DNA of 64,000 nucleotides from Ureibacillus manganicus DSM 26584 (GTDB lineage Bacteria > Bacillota > Bacilli > Bacillales_A > Planococcaceae): contig NZ_JPVN01000002.1 of NCBI RefSeq assembly GCF_000772945.1, positions 124,001 through 188,000 on the forward strand, read 5' to 3'. Position 1 is the stretch's first letter. The number at the start of each line of letters is the position of its first letter. Of the stretch, positions 1-9,348 are shown one piece after another. The notes under the pieces were generated by a model, which was given only the letters and a program-made list of their open reading frames with translations, did no database searches and was not told where the DNA came from. A program made the position numbers and the translations under genes.

Positions 1-595
1 CTTTTTTCCCAACTTTAAATCCTGGGAAGTTAGATTCAACAATAAAAGCACTTGTTCCTTTATGTTTTGAAGTTGGATCCGTTACAGCGAAAACAACGTA
101 AATTTCAGCTTCTCCACCGTTTGTAATGAAAATTTTCGATCCGTTAAGGACATATTCATCACCTTCAAGTTTTGCTGTTGTTCTCATACCACCAGCATCA
201 CTACCAGAACCTGATTCCGTTAAACAATAAGCACCCATTTTTTTACCTTCTGCCATTGGACGTAGATATTGTTGCTTTTGTTCTTCCGTTCCAAACTTAT
301 AAACTGGCCATCCAGCAAGTGAGGTATGGGCAGATAAAGTTACACCAGTAGAAGCGCAGACACGTGAAAGTTCTTCGACAGCAATACAATAAGCTAAATA
401 GTCAAAACCAGCTCCGCCATATTCTTCTGGCCAAGGAATCCCCGTTAAACCTAGTTCTGCCATTTTATCCCATATCGAACGATCAAAAGATTCATTTTCA
501 TCGCGTTCTGCTGCTGAAGGTGCTACTTCATTTACCGCAAAATCTCTTATCATTTCTCGTAATTGCTCATGTTCTTCAGAAAGTTGAAAGTTCAT
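1..595 (-). CDS. acdA: Acyl-CoA dehydrogenase, partial (3' end outside window)
   Basis: This is the N-terminal ~198 residues of an FAD-dependent acyl-CoA dehydrogenase that catalyses the first oxidation of fatty-acyl-CoA in beta-oxidation. The gene runs off the left edge. Visible are the family start [18 protein letters not shown], the flavin/substrate signature [19 protein letters not shown] and the beta-domain stretch [15 protein letters not shown]. Two ATG codons lie in tandem (598 and 595); 595 is preferred because the G-rich ribosome site at 602-607 is then about 7 nt away. It lies 35 bp downstream of mmgC and is probably the fourth gene of the mmgA-mmgB-mmgC-acdA operon. By sequence it resembles the AcdA of Bacillus, distinct from the next, shorter-chain type enzyme. 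Confidence 0.93.
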   Translation of the reverse strand, partial: MNFQLSEEHEQLREMIRDFAVNEVAPSAAERDENESFDRSIWDKMAELGLTGIPWPEEYGGAGFDYLAYCIAVEELSRVCASTGVTLSAHTSLAGWPVYKFGTEEQKQQYLRPMAEGKKMGAYCLTESGSGSDAGGMRTTAKLEGDEYVLNGSKIFITNGGEAEIYVVFAVTDPTSKHKGTSAFIVESNFPGFKVGKK

Positions 596-630
596 CATTT
601 TCCCCCCGATTGTTTAAATGCCTAGTACTA

Positions 631-1761
631 TTAAAGATTTTTGCTTATAACAATTCTTTGAATCTCACTTGTACCTTCATATATTTCGGTTATTTTGGCA
701 TCTCTGAAGTATCGTTCTACTGGATAGTCTTTTGTGTAACCGTAACCTCCGAATACTTGTATTGCTTCTGTCGTCACCTGTACTGCAGCTCTAGAAGCTA
801 ACAGTTTCGCCATTGATGCTTCTTTACTACAATCTTTACCCCTATTATTTAAATCAGTCGCCTTATAAACTAGTAATTTAGCAGCCTCGACCATCGTAGC
901 CATATCTGCTAATTTAAAGCCTACACCTTGTTGTTGTGCAATTGGCTTTCCAAACTGGACGCGCTGTTTAGCATATTCGATTGAAGCATCTAAAGCCGCC
1001 TCTGCAATGCCAAGCGCTTGAGCAGCAATACCGATCCGTCCAACGTCAAGGTTAGCCATTGCAATTTTAAATCCGTGGTTTTCCTCACCTAACAATTGAC
1101 TAGCTGGTATTTTCATATTTTCAAAGGTAATTTGCACCGTTTTTGAGCCGTGAAGTCCCATCTTTTCTTCATTCTTACCTACAATAAAACCAGGTGTATC
1201 CTTTTCTACGATAAAAGCGGAAATGCCACGTGCGCCTTTTTCAGGATTCGTGGAAGCAAACACGATATTAACCTCAGCCTCACCACCATTAGTAATAAAT
1301 ACTTTTGAACCATTTAATACATAATTGTCTGCTGATTTTACAGCTCGTGTTCTAATAGATGCTGCATCTGACCCAGCTTCTGCCTCCGTTAAACAAAATG
1401 CACCTAAATACTCCCCACGAGCTAACTTAGGAATATATTTTTTCTTTTGCTCATCCGTTCCAAAATAGAGTATGGGATTAGTTCCAACAGAGGTGTGAAC
1501 AGCTAAAATGACAGCCACAACTGGGCTTACTTTTGAAAGCTCATTGATCGCTAATATATAGGATGTAAAATCCATTCCGGCACCACCTAATTCTTCTGGT
1601 GTCGTCATCCCCATTAGACCTAAATCTCCCATTTTCTTTAAGATTTCTCTTGGAAATTCGCCTTCTTCCATCTTTTCGATGAATGGTGTAATTTCAGATT
1701 GAGCAAAGTCTCTAACCATGTCTTGAACCATCAGTTGTTCTTCAGTAAATTGCAAGTTCAT
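631..1761 (-). CDS. mmgC: Short-chain-type acyl-CoA dehydrogenase
   Basis: Complete 376-aa acyl-CoA dehydrogenase. It oxidises acyl-CoA to trans-2-enoyl-CoA and passes electrons through FAD, presumably to electron-transfer flavoprotein. The N-terminal helical domain is followed by the signature AFCLTEAEAGSDAASIRT (around residue 121), [15 protein letters not shown], and a C-terminal helical domain ending in GGYGYTKDYPVERYFRDAK and IYEGTSEIQR. The Glu of YEGTSE (about residue 362) is the catalytic base position of the butyryl-CoA dehydrogenase branch. The start is well supported by AGGGGAG upstream of ATG. It sits between mmgB and acdA on the same strand with gaps of 15 and 35 bp. Chain-length preference is inferred from the mmg context. 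Confidence 0.95.
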   Translation of the reverse strand: MNLQFTEEQLMVQDMVRDFAQSEITPFIEKMEEGEFPREILKKMGDLGLMGMTTPEELGGAGMDFTSYILAINELSKVSPVVAVILAVHTSVGTNPILYFGTDEQKKKYIPKLARGEYLGAFCLTEAEAGSDAASIRTRAVKSADNYVLNGSKVFITNGGEAEVNIVFASTNPEKGARGISAFIVEKDTPGFIVGKNEEKMGLHGSKTVQITFENMKIPASQLLGEENHGFKIAMANLDVGRIGIAAQALGIAEAALDASIEYAKQRVQFGKPIAQQQGVGFKLADMATMVEAAKLLVYKATDLNNRGKDCSKEASMAKLLASRAAVQVTTEAIQVFGGYGYTKDYPVERYFRDAKITEIYEGTSEIQRIVISKNL

Positions 1762-1776
1762 CGGAAATCTCCCCTT

Positions 1777-2628
1777 TTAGTCATACACATAGAAGCCGCG
1801 ACCTGATTTCTTTCCTAACCAACCTGCCGCTACATACTTACGAAGCAAAGGACATGGACGGTATTTACTATCTCCAAATCCTTCATATAAAATTTCCATT
1901 ATAGATAAACAAGTATCTAGACCGATAAAATCGGCTAAAGTTAAAGGACCCATTGGATGATTCATTCCTAGCTTCATCACACTATCAATGGCTTCCTTAG
2001 AGGCAACCCCTTCATACAATGTATAGATTGCTTCGTTAATCATTGGCATTAATATTCTGTTTGATACAAATCCTGGAAAGTCATTTACTTCAACTGGTGT
2101 TTTTGCTAATGTAACTGTCATATCTTCAACTGCTTTATATACTTCATCAGTTGTGGCAAGGCCTCGAATAATTTCTACAAGCTTCATTACAGGAACCGGA
2201 TTCATAAAGTGCATACCTATAACTTGTTCCGGTCTTTCTGTCACAGCTGCAATCTCAGTAATAGGTAATGAAGAAGTATTCGTTGCTAGAATTGCATCTT
2301 TTGGCGCGATTGCATCAATTTCTCTAAATATAGATTGTTTAATATCCATATTTTCAGTAGCAGCTTCGATAATTATATCAACGTCAACTGCATCCTTTAT
2401 ATCAAGTGATTGAGTAATTCTGCTTAGTGTAGCAACTTTTTCTTCCTCTGATTTTCTACCTTTCTCAACATCTCTTGAAAGATTTTGAGTGATTACCTGT
2501 ATCCCTCGATCTAAAAATTCTTGTTTAATATCATTTAAAATGACATCATATCCTGACTGGGCACACACTTGGGCAATACCCGATCCCATCTGTCCTGCAC
2601 CAATTACCATTACTTTTTGGATTGCCAT
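1777..2628 (-). CDS. mmgB: 3-hydroxybutyryl-CoA dehydrogenase
   Basis: 283-aa NAD-dependent 3-hydroxyacyl-CoA dehydrogenase, which converts 3-hydroxybutyryl-CoA to acetoacetyl-CoA. The N-terminal Rossmann fold shows VMVIGAGQMGSGIAQ (GxGxxG at residues 10-15). The catalytic His is at residue 140 in GMHFMNPVPVMKLVEII, and the C-terminal dimerisation domain ends in the usual KKSGRGFYVYD. Length is typical for the single-function bacterial enzyme (no enoyl-CoA hydratase fusion). It lies between the thiolase (58 bp upstream) and mmgC (15 bp downstream), matching the mmgABC order of Bacillus, where the operon is linked to sporulation and catabolite control. Confidence 0.96.
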   Translation of the reverse strand: MAIQKVMVIGAGQMGSGIAQVCAQSGYDVILNDIKQEFLDRGIQVITQNLSRDVEKGRKSEEEKVATLSRITQSLDIKDAVDVDIIIEAATENMDIKQSIFREIDAIAPKDAILATNTSSLPITEIAAVTERPEQVIGMHFMNPVPVMKLVEIIRGLATTDEVYKAVEDMTVTLAKTPVEVNDFPGFVSNRILMPMINEAIYTLYEGVASKEAIDSVMKLGMNHPMGPLTLADFIGLDTCLSIMEILYEGFGDSKYRPCPLLRKYVAAGWLGKKSGRGFYVYD

Positions 2629-2686
2629 AATATTTTCCTCCTATATTTTGCTATTCATTAGTAAATAGTTGGATTCTACAGCTCTT

Positions 2687-3880
2687 TTATTGTTTTGGTA
2701 CTTCAATCATGATTGCATCTCCTTGGCCACCACCAGAACAGATTGCAGCAATACCTATGCCACCACCACGGCGTTTTAACTCGTAAGCAAGTGTTAAAAT
2801 AATTCTTGCACCTGAAGCTCCAATCGGATGACCTAAAGCGACTGCACCACCGTTAACGTTAACTTTTTCAGGATTTATGCCAGCGATTTTGTTACTAACT
2901 AAAGCAACAGTAGCAAATGCTTCATTGATCTCCACTAAATCGATTTCTTCTGCTGATTTACCAGTTTTATTTAACAATTCATTGATAACTAATCCAGGAG
3001 TTTGCGGGAAATCCTTTGGCTCTACTCCAATTTCTGCATGCCCTAAAATATAAGCAAGTGGTTTGCGTCCTTCTCTATCTGCACGTTCTTCACTCATTAA
3101 TACCATTGCACAAGCTCCATCATTGACACCTGGTGCATTTCCGGCTGTAATAGTGCCGTCCTTATCGAAGGCTGGTTTTAATTTTGATAACGCTTCCAAT
3201 GAAGTTTCTTTTCGAGGAGCTTCATCTTGATCTACTACCGTGATATCTCCTTTTCGGCCTTTAATTTCTACAGGTACTATTTCTTCTGAAAACTTTCCTG
3301 CTTCGATTGCTTGTAAAGCTAGTTGGTGACTGCGTAGGGACCATTCATCTTGTGCTTCTCTGGAGATTTCGAACTCACTTGAAGTACTATTTCCGTACGT
3401 TCCCATGTGTACATGATTCGGATCAAAGGCACAAGATAACCCGTCAAAAATCATTCCATCAATTAGTTGTGCATCTCCCATACGAAGACCCCATCGTCCT
3501 TTTGGTAAAAGGTAAGGTGCGTTCGACATAGACTCCATACCACCTGCTACAATCACTTCTTCGTCCCCTAATCGAATTAATTGATCTGCAAGAGTAACAC
3601 TTCTCATACCAGAAGCACATACTTTATTGATTGTTTCTGTTTTTACGTTAAATGGAATAGCAGCTTTAGTTGCTGCTTGACGAGAAGGTATTTGGCCTTG
3701 GCCAGCTTGTAGGACTGTCCCCATAATGACTTCGTTTACATCTTCTGGTTTAATATTAGCTTTTTCTAACGCCCCTTTTATAGCTATACCTCCAAGGTCG
3801 CTAGCTGATAGTGAAGATAAACCCCCACCAAATTTCCCAAATGCTGTTCTTGCTCCATCTAAAATAACCGTTTTTCTCAT
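2687..3880 (-). CDS. mmgA: Acetyl-CoA C-acetyltransferase (thiolase II)
   Basis: 397-aa thiolase catalysing thiolytic cleavage of acetoacetyl-CoA or the reverse condensation. The nucleophilic Cys is at residue 88 ([17 protein letters not shown]). The second catalytic set lies in [17 protein letters not shown] (His near 350) and [12 protein letters not shown] (Cys near 381). The ATG is preceded by GGGTGGGAAA at normal spacing. It appears to be the first gene of the beta-oxidation operon: a repeat-filled 600-bp gap and a terminator separate it from fadF upstream. No obvious sigma-A promoter was found in the AT-rich 100 bp before it. Confidence 0.95.
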   Translation of the reverse strand: MRKTVILDGARTAFGKFGGGLSSLSASDLGGIAIKGALEKANIKPEDVNEVIMGTVLQAGQGQIPSRQAATKAAIPFNVKTETINKVCASGMRSVTLADQLIRLGDEEVIVAGGMESMSNAPYLLPKGRWGLRMGDAQLIDGMIFDGLSCAFDPNHVHMGTYGNSTSSEFEISREAQDEWSLRSHQLALQAIEAGKFSEEIVPVEIKGRKGDITVVDQDEAPRKETSLEALSKLKPAFDKDGTITAGNAPGVNDGACAMVLMSEERADREGRKPLAYILGHAEIGVEPKDFPQTPGLVINELLNKTGKSAEEIDLVEINEAFATVALVSNKIAGINPEKVNVNGGAVALGHPIGASGARIILTLAYELKRRGGGIGIAAICSGGGQGDAIMIEVPKQ

Positions 3881-3980
3881 TTTCCCACCCCTATTGTTTT
3901 TGTTTAAAACTATTAAACTCTTAAGATTTCTAAAGTTAATTAATTATTAATGTTCCCCTTTGATGAATTAATTCGTACGG

Positions 3981-4305
3981 CGTCGCTTCGCTATCCTCGG
4001 CGCAAATTTATGTGCTTCTGCGGTGGTCACAACGAGTTGTCACCATCCTCGAAGCAAACATGTCGTCTCATTGTTGCTGAGCAAACGTCACTTCAGTACA
4101 ATTATCCATTTCTAGATTTTTGCTTCTGCGTCGCTTCGCTATCCTCGGCGCAAATTATTGTGTTTCTGCGGTGGTCACAACGAGTTGTCACCATCCTCGA
4201 AGCAAACATGTCGTCTCATTTTTTCTTAGCAAATGTCACTAAGTACAATTATCCATTTCTAGATTTTTGCTTCTGCGTCGCTTCGCTATCCTCGGCGCAA
4301 ATTTA
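3981..4305. repeat. 147/148-bp direct repeat, two full copies plus a 30-bp third start
   Basis: Units begin at 3981, 4129 and 4276 with CGTCGCTTCGCTATCCTCGG. Each full copy also has a near-palindrome (TGGTCACAACGAGTTGTCACCA, one mismatch, in two parts) and the shared tail ATTATCCATTTCTAGATTTT. The two full copies differ at only a few positions, so the duplication is recent or homogenised. The third copy stops after about 30 bp and runs into a perfect inverted repeat. The repeat fills most of the 614-bp gap between mmgA and fadF. An open frame through it (3950-4306, plus) simply reads the repeat and is not called a gene. Confidence 0.9.
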
Positions 4306-4334
4306 ATGAAACAACAAAGTTGTTTCATTAAATT
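4300..4334. repeat. Perfect 16-bp inverted repeat with 3-nt loop
   Basis: Arms AATTTAATGAAACAAC (4300-4315) and its exact complement (4319-4334) are separated by AAA. It directly abuts the truncated third copy of the 147-bp repeat. It lacks the G+C-rich stem and T-run of a usual terminator, so it may be the end of a mobile or palindromic repeat. Confidence 0.85.
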
Positions 4335-4359
4335 GACTGAACGCTCGCTCGGTTTATTC

Positions 4360-4392
4360 ATATGAAAAGAGGGAGTCGCTTAGAACTCCCTT
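4360..4392 (-). terminator. Rho-independent terminator of fadF
   Basis: On the minus strand, GGGAGT and ACTCCC arms are separated by 8 nt and followed by CTCTTTTC, about 100 bp after the fadF stop. Confidence 0.65.
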
Positions 4393-4494
4393 ATCTTCAT
4401 TCATTTTACTCCATAATCACATTTCATTCAATTCTGATATTTCTATCAAATAAATATTTTCTCTATTACTCTTATATTTTCTGCTTTTAGTCAA

Positions 4495-6633
4495 TTATTC
4501 AGCAACGACAGCTACTTCTTCTTTCACACTTTCTCCGAAGACAGATTGTTCTAGTAACTCAACAACATCATACGTGCCGACCTTATCTTCTACTTCTTTT
4601 GCTTTTGTTCCGTCTGAAAGCATTGTTAAGCAGAATGGGCAGCCTGAAGAAATGACGGATGCATTTGTTGCTAATGCTTGTTCTGTTCGAGCTACGTTAA
4701 TGCGATTTCCTACATGTTCTTCCATCCACATTAACCCTCCACCAGCACCACAGCACATAGCTTCTTCACGGTTACGTTCCATCTCTACAAGTTTCACACC
4801 AGGAATGGCTTTTAATATTTCACGTGGTGGATCGTAGACATCATTGTATCGACCTAAGTAACATGAATCATGGAATACAATCGTTTCATCTACACGGTGA
4901 TTTAATGTTAATCGTCCTTCATTCACTAAATCATAAAGAAGCTCTGTATGGTGATACACTTCGCCTTCCCAACCAAAATCTTTATATTCATTTTTAAAGA
5001 TATTGTATGCATGTGGGTCGATTGTGACGATTTTCTTTACATCATTTTTCTCAAATTCTTCAATATTTGCTGTCGCTAATTCTTGGAATAAAAACTCATT
5101 ACCTAAACGACGAGGCGTATCCCCCGAGTTCTTTTCTTTATTTCCTAAAATTGCAAATTTGACACCAGCCTCATTCATTAAACGAGCAAAGGATAGAGCA
5201 ATTTTTTGTGAGCGACTGTCAAATGCCCCCATAGATCCTACCCAGAGTAAGTATTCGAAGCCTTCACCAGATTTAGTTGCCTCTTTCACAGTAGGAATTT
5301 TCACTGTTGGATCAAGATCACGCCAGTTTTCCTTTTCTTTACGGTTAATTCCCCATGGATTTCCTTGTCGTTCGATATTGTTCATCGCACGTTGCGCATC
5401 TGGGTTTACTTTCCCTTCAGTCATCGTTAAATAACGACGAAGATCGATAATTTTATCAACATGTTCATTCATAACTGGACATTGGTCTTCACAGTTACGG
5501 CAAGTTGTACAAGCCCAAATTTCTTCTTCTGTAATGATGTCTCCAATTAAGGAAGGATTATAGATATTTTCAATAACAGCACCTTCTGCTCCAGCAGCGA
5601 GAGCCAATTGATTGCCTTTTGAATTATTAAAGAAATAAGCTGGTACCCACGGTTTTTTCTTTGTTACAACAGCACCTGTATTTGTTAAGTGGTCTCTTAA
5701 CTTTACGATTAAATCCATTGGAGACAACATTTTTCCTGTTCCAGTTGCCGGACACATATTTGTACAGCGACCACACTCTACACATGCATATAAGTCTATT
5801 AACTGTTTCTGTGTAAAGTCTTGAATCTTCCCTACACCGAATGTTGGCATTTCATCTTCATCTTCTGCTTCTTCCATTGCCGAAAAATCAATTGGACGAG
5901 GTGTTCCAGCACGATCAAGGCGATGGAAATAGACGTTGACAGGTCCGGAAATTAAATGGAAGTGCTTCGATTGTGGAACGTATACTAAGAATGTTAATAA
6001 AATCAGTAAGTGTACCCACCACATAACATAAAAGACTACTGCTGCAATAGTAGGAGATAAAAAACCTAAAATTGCTGCTATGCTTGATGCGATTGGCTCA
6101 CTAGCAGTAAATTCATGACCTTGCCAAATTAAGCTCATTCCATTTCCTATTAAAGTGGAAACCATTAATCCACCAATAAAAATAAGAACAAGTCCATTTT
6201 TCCAGCCGCGTTTTAAGCGGACAAGCTTTTCTATATAACGACGATAAAATGCCCAAACTACGGCAAATAAAATAACTAGTGCAACAACTTCTTCAAAAAG
6301 TGTAAAAATCGAATATACCGGACCTAATGGCATATGTGATCCCGGAGCTAGTCCCTTCCATATAAAATCAATCGCTCCAAGTTGGACAAGTATAAAGCCA
6401 TAGAAAAATAAAACATGAATTAATCCACTTTTTGGATCTTTTAAAAGCTTCGATTGGCCGAATACATTCACCCAAATTTTCTCTAGTCGTTCTTTTACAC
6501 TGTCATTAAATTCTTCCTTTTTACCGAGTTTCACATATGCGTATCTTGTTTTTAAAAGATAGACAAATAATCCAACCCCGTAGAGCACTACCGCAATGAA
6601 GAATATCCAATTGGCAATTAACAATGGACTCAT
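4495..6633 (-). CDS. fadF: Membrane Fe-S oxidoreductase, heterodisulfide-reductase-like
   Basis: 712-aa membrane iron-sulfur protein of the YwjF/FadF type, thought to link beta-oxidation electrons (via electron-transfer flavoprotein) to the respiratory chain. About six hydrophobic helices lie in residues 5-220 (nitrate-reductase-gamma-like). Two 4Fe-4S motifs follow: CVECGRCTNMCP (Cys 284, 287, 290, 294) and CTTCRNCEDQCP (near 375). Two CCG-type cysteine domains follow (HDSCYLGRYND and MCCGAGGGLMWMEEH). The start has AGGGGGAAAC in front. It is transcribed alone, ending at its own terminator, upstream of mmgA on the same strand. The promoter carries a FadR-like and a cre-like site (separate entries), fitting induction by long-chain acyl-CoA and repression by glucose. 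Confidence 0.94.
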   Translation of the reverse strand: MSPLLIANWIFFIAVVLYGVGLFVYLLKTRYAYVKLGKKEEFNDSVKERLEKIWVNVFGQSKLLKDPKSGLIHVLFFYGFILVQLGAIDFIWKGLAPGSHMPLGPVYSIFTLFEEVVALVILFAVVWAFYRRYIEKLVRLKRGWKNGLVLIFIGGLMVSTLIGNGMSLIWQGHEFTASEPIASSIAAILGFLSPTIAAVVFYVMWWVHLLILLTFLVYVPQSKHFHLISGPVNVYFHRLDRAGTPRPIDFSAMEEAEDEDEMPTFGVGKIQDFTQKQLIDLYACVECGRCTNMCPATGTGKMLSPMDLIVKLRDHLTNTGAVVTKKKPWVPAYFFNNSKGNQLALAAGAEGAVIENIYNPSLIGDIITEEEIWACTTCRNCEDQCPVMNEHVDKIIDLRRYLTMTEGKVNPDAQRAMNNIERQGNPWGINRKEKENWRDLDPTVKIPTVKEATKSGEGFEYLLWVGSMGAFDSRSQKIALSFARLMNEAGVKFAILGNKEKNSGDTPRRLGNEFLFQELATANIEEFEKNDVKKIVTIDPHAYNIFKNEYKDFGWEGEVYHHTELLYDLVNEGRLTLNHRVDETIVFHDSCYLGRYNDVYDPPREILKAIPGVKLVEMERNREEAMCCGAGGGLMWMEEHVGNRINVARTEQALATNASVISSGCPFCLTMLSDGTKAKEVEDKVGTYDVVELLEQSVFGESVKEEVAVVAE

Positions 6634-6699
6634 ACCGTTTCCCCCTAGTCTCCCTGTAATACGTTCTTATTCCTACTAAACCTTAAATATGTTACGAGA

Positions 6700-6713
6700 T
6701 TTAAGCGTTTACA
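6700..6713 (-). promoter_or_regulatory. Candidate CcpA cre site downstream of the fadF promoter
   Basis: Minus-strand TGTAAACGCTTAAA fits the cre pattern TGWAANCGNTWWCA except at the last C. It lies about 20-30 bp after the expected transcription start, a roadblock position. Confidence 0.6.
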
Positions 6714-6738
6714 TCCAAAATTCTTCGTTTATGCATTT

Positions 6739-6768
6739 ATTTTAATTTATGAATGAGCATTCAGTCAA
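6739..6768 (-). promoter_or_regulatory. fadF promoter with FadR-like operator in its spacer
   Basis: On the minus strand TTGACT (6768-6763), an 18-bp spacer and TAAAAT (6744-6739) make a sigma-A promoter. The perfect palindrome TGAATGAGCATTCA (6750-6763) fills most of the spacer and resembles the TGAATGA/TCATTCA operators of the acyl-CoA-responsive repressor FadR. The gap 6769-7021 otherwise holds only two degenerate repeats (TTGTCTAGTAAATCGCTT near 6911 and TTGTCCAGTAAACCGCTT near 6962). Confidence 0.75.
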
Positions 6769-7021
6769 TGAGTAGTTTACAATTTTCTAAATATTATAAA
6801 GAATGCTATTGAAATTATAGTATATTACTAATTTAGCAATCTGATGTGCATTCTTTTAATAAAAATTTTGATCCTTTATATTAGACTCTTACTTGGCGTT
6901 TCACTAAATATTGTCTAGTAAATCGCTTTTACTAGACACTTTCATGGTATTTCGCCAAATTTTGTCCAGTAAACCGCTTCAAATATACACTTGCCATCTC
7001 CCACCCTGCTTCAATCCTTAA

Positions 7022-7062
7022 AAATAAAAAAGCCTAGATATCTTCAGTAAGATACTAGGCTC
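7022..7062 (-). terminator. Terminator of the cobalamin adenosyltransferase gene
   Basis: On the minus strand a GCCTAGTATCTT stem pairs (one mismatch) across a short loop and is followed by TTTTTTATTTT, immediately after the stop. Confidence 0.85.
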
Positions 7063-7068
7063 ATTACA

Positions 7069-7629
7069 TTATTTAAACACATCTCCGCCACGAACATATT
7101 CAACGTCTTTCACATTAAGACGGTGGTTCACTGCTCTTGCTGCTGCAAAGAAATAGTCTGATAAGCGGTTCAAATATTTTTGTACAATGGTTGGTACATC
7201 TTCAGTTGAGTTCATTAGCGTAACGACACGTCGTTCTGCACGTCGACACACTGTTCTTGCTATATGCAGGGTTGCGGAGGCTTCTGATCCCCCAGGTAAA
7301 ATAAAACGTTTCAAAGGTGGAACCTCATCTGACAATACATCAATGCGTTTTTCTAACACTTCAATCGATGCCTCTTGCAGTTTGTACTTTCTCTCCTTCA
7401 TCACATTTGCTAAGTCACCACCACAATCAAACAACTCATGTTGAATTGCCTCTAAGTCCTCTATCAGATCTTTAAACACCTTTTGATCGAGTTCCGTCAC
7501 TGCTTTTCCGATAAATGAATTTAGTTCATCAATCGTACCATACGCTTCAACACGTAGATCATCTTTACTCACCCGACCACCTAATAAACCAGTTTTCCCT
7601 TTATCCCCTGTTTTTGTATATAATTTCAT
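7069..7629 (-). CDS. Cob(I)yrinic acid a,c-diamide adenosyltransferase (PduO type)
   Basis: 186-aa PduO-type ATP:corrinoid adenosyltransferase, which makes the Co-adenosyl bond of adenosylcobalamin. Family landmarks are the N-terminus KLYTKTGDKGKTGLLGG (ATP-binding loop), RVEAYGTIDELNSFIG, the RRAERRVVTL helix and YLNRLSDYFFAAAR near the C-terminus. It is a single gene on the minus strand with its own terminator. Nearby cobalamin-dependent enzymes are not visible, but acyl-CoA mutases often accompany the acd/mmg cluster of Bacillus relatives, which continues beyond the left edge. The B. subtilis counterpart is YvqK. Confidence 0.93.
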   Translation of the reverse strand: MKLYTKTGDKGKTGLLGGRVSKDDLRVEAYGTIDELNSFIGKAVTELDQKVFKDLIEDLEAIQHELFDCGGDLANVMKERKYKLQEASIEVLEKRIDVLSDEVPPLKRFILPGGSEASATLHIARTVCRRAERRVVTLMNSTEDVPTIVQKYLNRLSDYFFAAARAVNHRLNVKDVEYVRGGDVFK

Positions 7630-7817
7630 TTTTCTTCTCCCCTTAATAATTACTTCATACTTTAACGTAAAAACCTAACCCATTATTTATAATATATAGC
7701 AAATGATCAGTAATTACATAAAAAGCTGTTTCAAAAAAGATTTCCTCTCTGATCGTGAAAGTTTAATATTAAGGGATCCGCGAATTCACCTCGCCACCTA
7801 CATTTACTATTACATAT

Positions 7818-7848
7818 AAAAAAACACCAGCCCTTTTAAGGACTGGTT
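7818..7848 (-). terminator. Terminator of the amino-acid ABC operon
   Basis: On the minus strand ACCAGTCCTT pairs with AAGGGCTGGT and is followed by GTTTTTTT; the stem starts at the stop codon of the ATPase gene. Confidence 0.85.
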
Positions 7849-8602
7849 AAATTTGAAAATCATATTCTCCTGGCAGTACTCGACGTAAAAATCTACGTGT
7901 TCGTTCTTCCTTAGGGGTAACAAAGATTTCATGAGGTGTTCCTTCCTCTACAATGTTACCACCATCCATAAAGATCACTTTTTTTGCTACATCCTTAGCA
8001 AATTGCATCTCGTGTGTTACAACAATCATGGTTGTTCCTTCACGTGCAATTTCTTTCATTACTTCAAGCACTTCACCAACTAGCTCAGGGTCTAGGGCTG
8101 AAGTTGGCTCATCGAAAAGTATGACATCTGGATTTAGAGCCACCGCACGCGCAATCCCGACACGTTGCTGTTGACCACCTGATAATTGGCTTGGATAAGA
8201 ATCATATTTTTCAGATAACCCTACTTTATCTAGAGCTTCACGTGCAATTTTGTATGCTTCTACTTTCGGGATTTTTCGACCAACAATCAATCCCTCTGCT
8301 ACATTTTCTATTGCAGTTTTATTGTTAAATAGATTGTAGTTTTGGAATACAAATGCTGACCTTTTGCGAACATCTAACACTTCTTTTTTGGAAGCGGAAT
8401 GTAAATCAACAGTCAGCTCCCCAAATTTTGCTGTCCCCTGATCTGCTCTTTCTAAAAAGTTAATGCATCGTAAGAGTGTCGTTTTCCCTGATCCACTTGG
8501 CCCAAGAATGACAACTACATCGCCTTTATCTACGGTAAGATTTACGCCTTTTAATATTTCATTTTTCCCAAAAGATTTATGGACATTTTGGATATCTAAC
8601 AT
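7847..8602 (-). CDS. Polar amino-acid/sulfur compound ABC transporter ATPase
   Basis: 251-aa ATP-binding subunit of a polar-amino-acid (PAAT) type importer, closest in look to TcyN/TcyC/GlnQ. Walker [10 protein letters not shown] lies near residue 35, signature LSGGQQQR near 142 and Walker [13 protein letters not shown] near 161, with the H-loop VVTHEMQFA after it. It is the last gene of an operon: oxidoreductase, binding protein, two permeases, ATPase. Gaps are 11-15 bp among the last three. The likely substrates (cystine, S-methyl-cysteine or another sulfur amino acid) are inferred from the monooxygenase-like first gene, not from the ATPase. Confidence 0.93.
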   Translation of the reverse strand: MLDIQNVHKSFGKNEILKGVNLTVDKGDVVVILGPSGSGKTTLLRCINFLERADQGTAKFGELTVDLHSASKKEVLDVRKRSAFVFQNYNLFNNKTAIENVAEGLIVGRKIPKVEAYKIAREALDKVGLSEKYDSYPSQLSGGQQQRVGIARAVALNPDVILFDEPTSALDPELVGEVLEVMKEIAREGTTMIVVTHEMQFAKDVAKKVIFMDGGNIVEEGTPHEIFVTPKEERTRRFLRRVLPGEYDFQI

Positions 8603-8613
8603 TATACAACCCC

Positions 8614-9333
8614 CTATGCAGTAGCTACAGCCTTATATCGACTTAACCGTTTTTCAAACACTTTAAATAAGTATTCAACTGTAATACACAAAATTAAGTA
8701 AACTATAAAAATATCAATATATGCTTCCAAATAGTTGTACCCTACATTTGCCGCTACTTTCGCTTTTAACGTAATTTCTTGCAATGATATTGCATACCCC
8801 AATGATGTTGCTTTGATCAAATTTATCGTTGCGGTACAAAGGTTTGGCATGGCAGATACTAGCATTTGCGGTATAACAATACGGCGATAAGCCTGGGCAG
8901 TTGTTAAGCCGACCGAATAGGCCGCTTCTAATTGGCCAGCATGAACCGTTTTAAGTGCCGAGCGAAAAACTTCAACTAAAACTGCTGCTGTATTAAATGA
9001 AAAGATAATAAATGCATACCATAATGGATTTACATCGTAAATTGGGAAATCAATATTATATCGTTCAAAGATCCCCGCTAATATTAACGGTAAAATACTG
9101 TATAAAACAAAAATTTGGATAATAATTGGCGTTCCTCGCACAAAGGAAACATACACCTTCGTAAAACCATTCACAATTGGCACTTCAGTGATGCGTGATA
9201 ATGCTAGAAAAAACCCAATAGGCATAGCTATCAAAAGAGCAACAACTGTTACTAGAAGCGCAATTGGAACGCCACTTAGAGCGACGAAAAATGTATCAAT
9301 GAGAAATTCCATATTAATAAAACTAGAATCCAT
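8614..9333 (-). CDS. Amino-acid ABC transporter permease
   Basis: 239-aa integral membrane permease of the His/Glu/Gln/Arg/opine family. It has about five hydrophobic segments and the cytoplasmic EAA loop in [20 protein letters not shown], which docks on the ATPase. [15 protein letters not shown] is the usual start of the transport core. It pairs with the permease encoded just upstream (15-bp gap); the two would form a heterodimer like TcyL/TcyM. Confidence 0.92.
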   Translation of the reverse strand: MDSSFINMEFLIDTFFVALSGVPIALLVTVVALLIAMPIGFFLALSRITEVPIVNGFTKVYVSFVRGTPIIIQIFVLYSILPLILAGIFERYNIDFPIYDVNPLWYAFIIFSFNTAAVLVEVFRSALKTVHAGQLEAAYSVGLTTAQAYRRIVIPQMLVSAMPNLCTATINLIKATSLGYAISLQEITLKAKVAANVGYNYLEAYIDIFIVYLILCITVEYLFKVFEKRLSRYKAVATA

Positions 9334-9348
9334 CTTAAATGCGCCTCC

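Noticed and set aside
364-801. Open frame of 145 aa on the plus strand
   Set aside because: Overlaps the two acyl-CoA dehydrogenase genes on the other strand; composition is typical antisense shadow.
3950-4306. 118-aa frame through the 147-bp repeat
   Set aside because: Its protein repeats only because the DNA repeats; no ribosome site.
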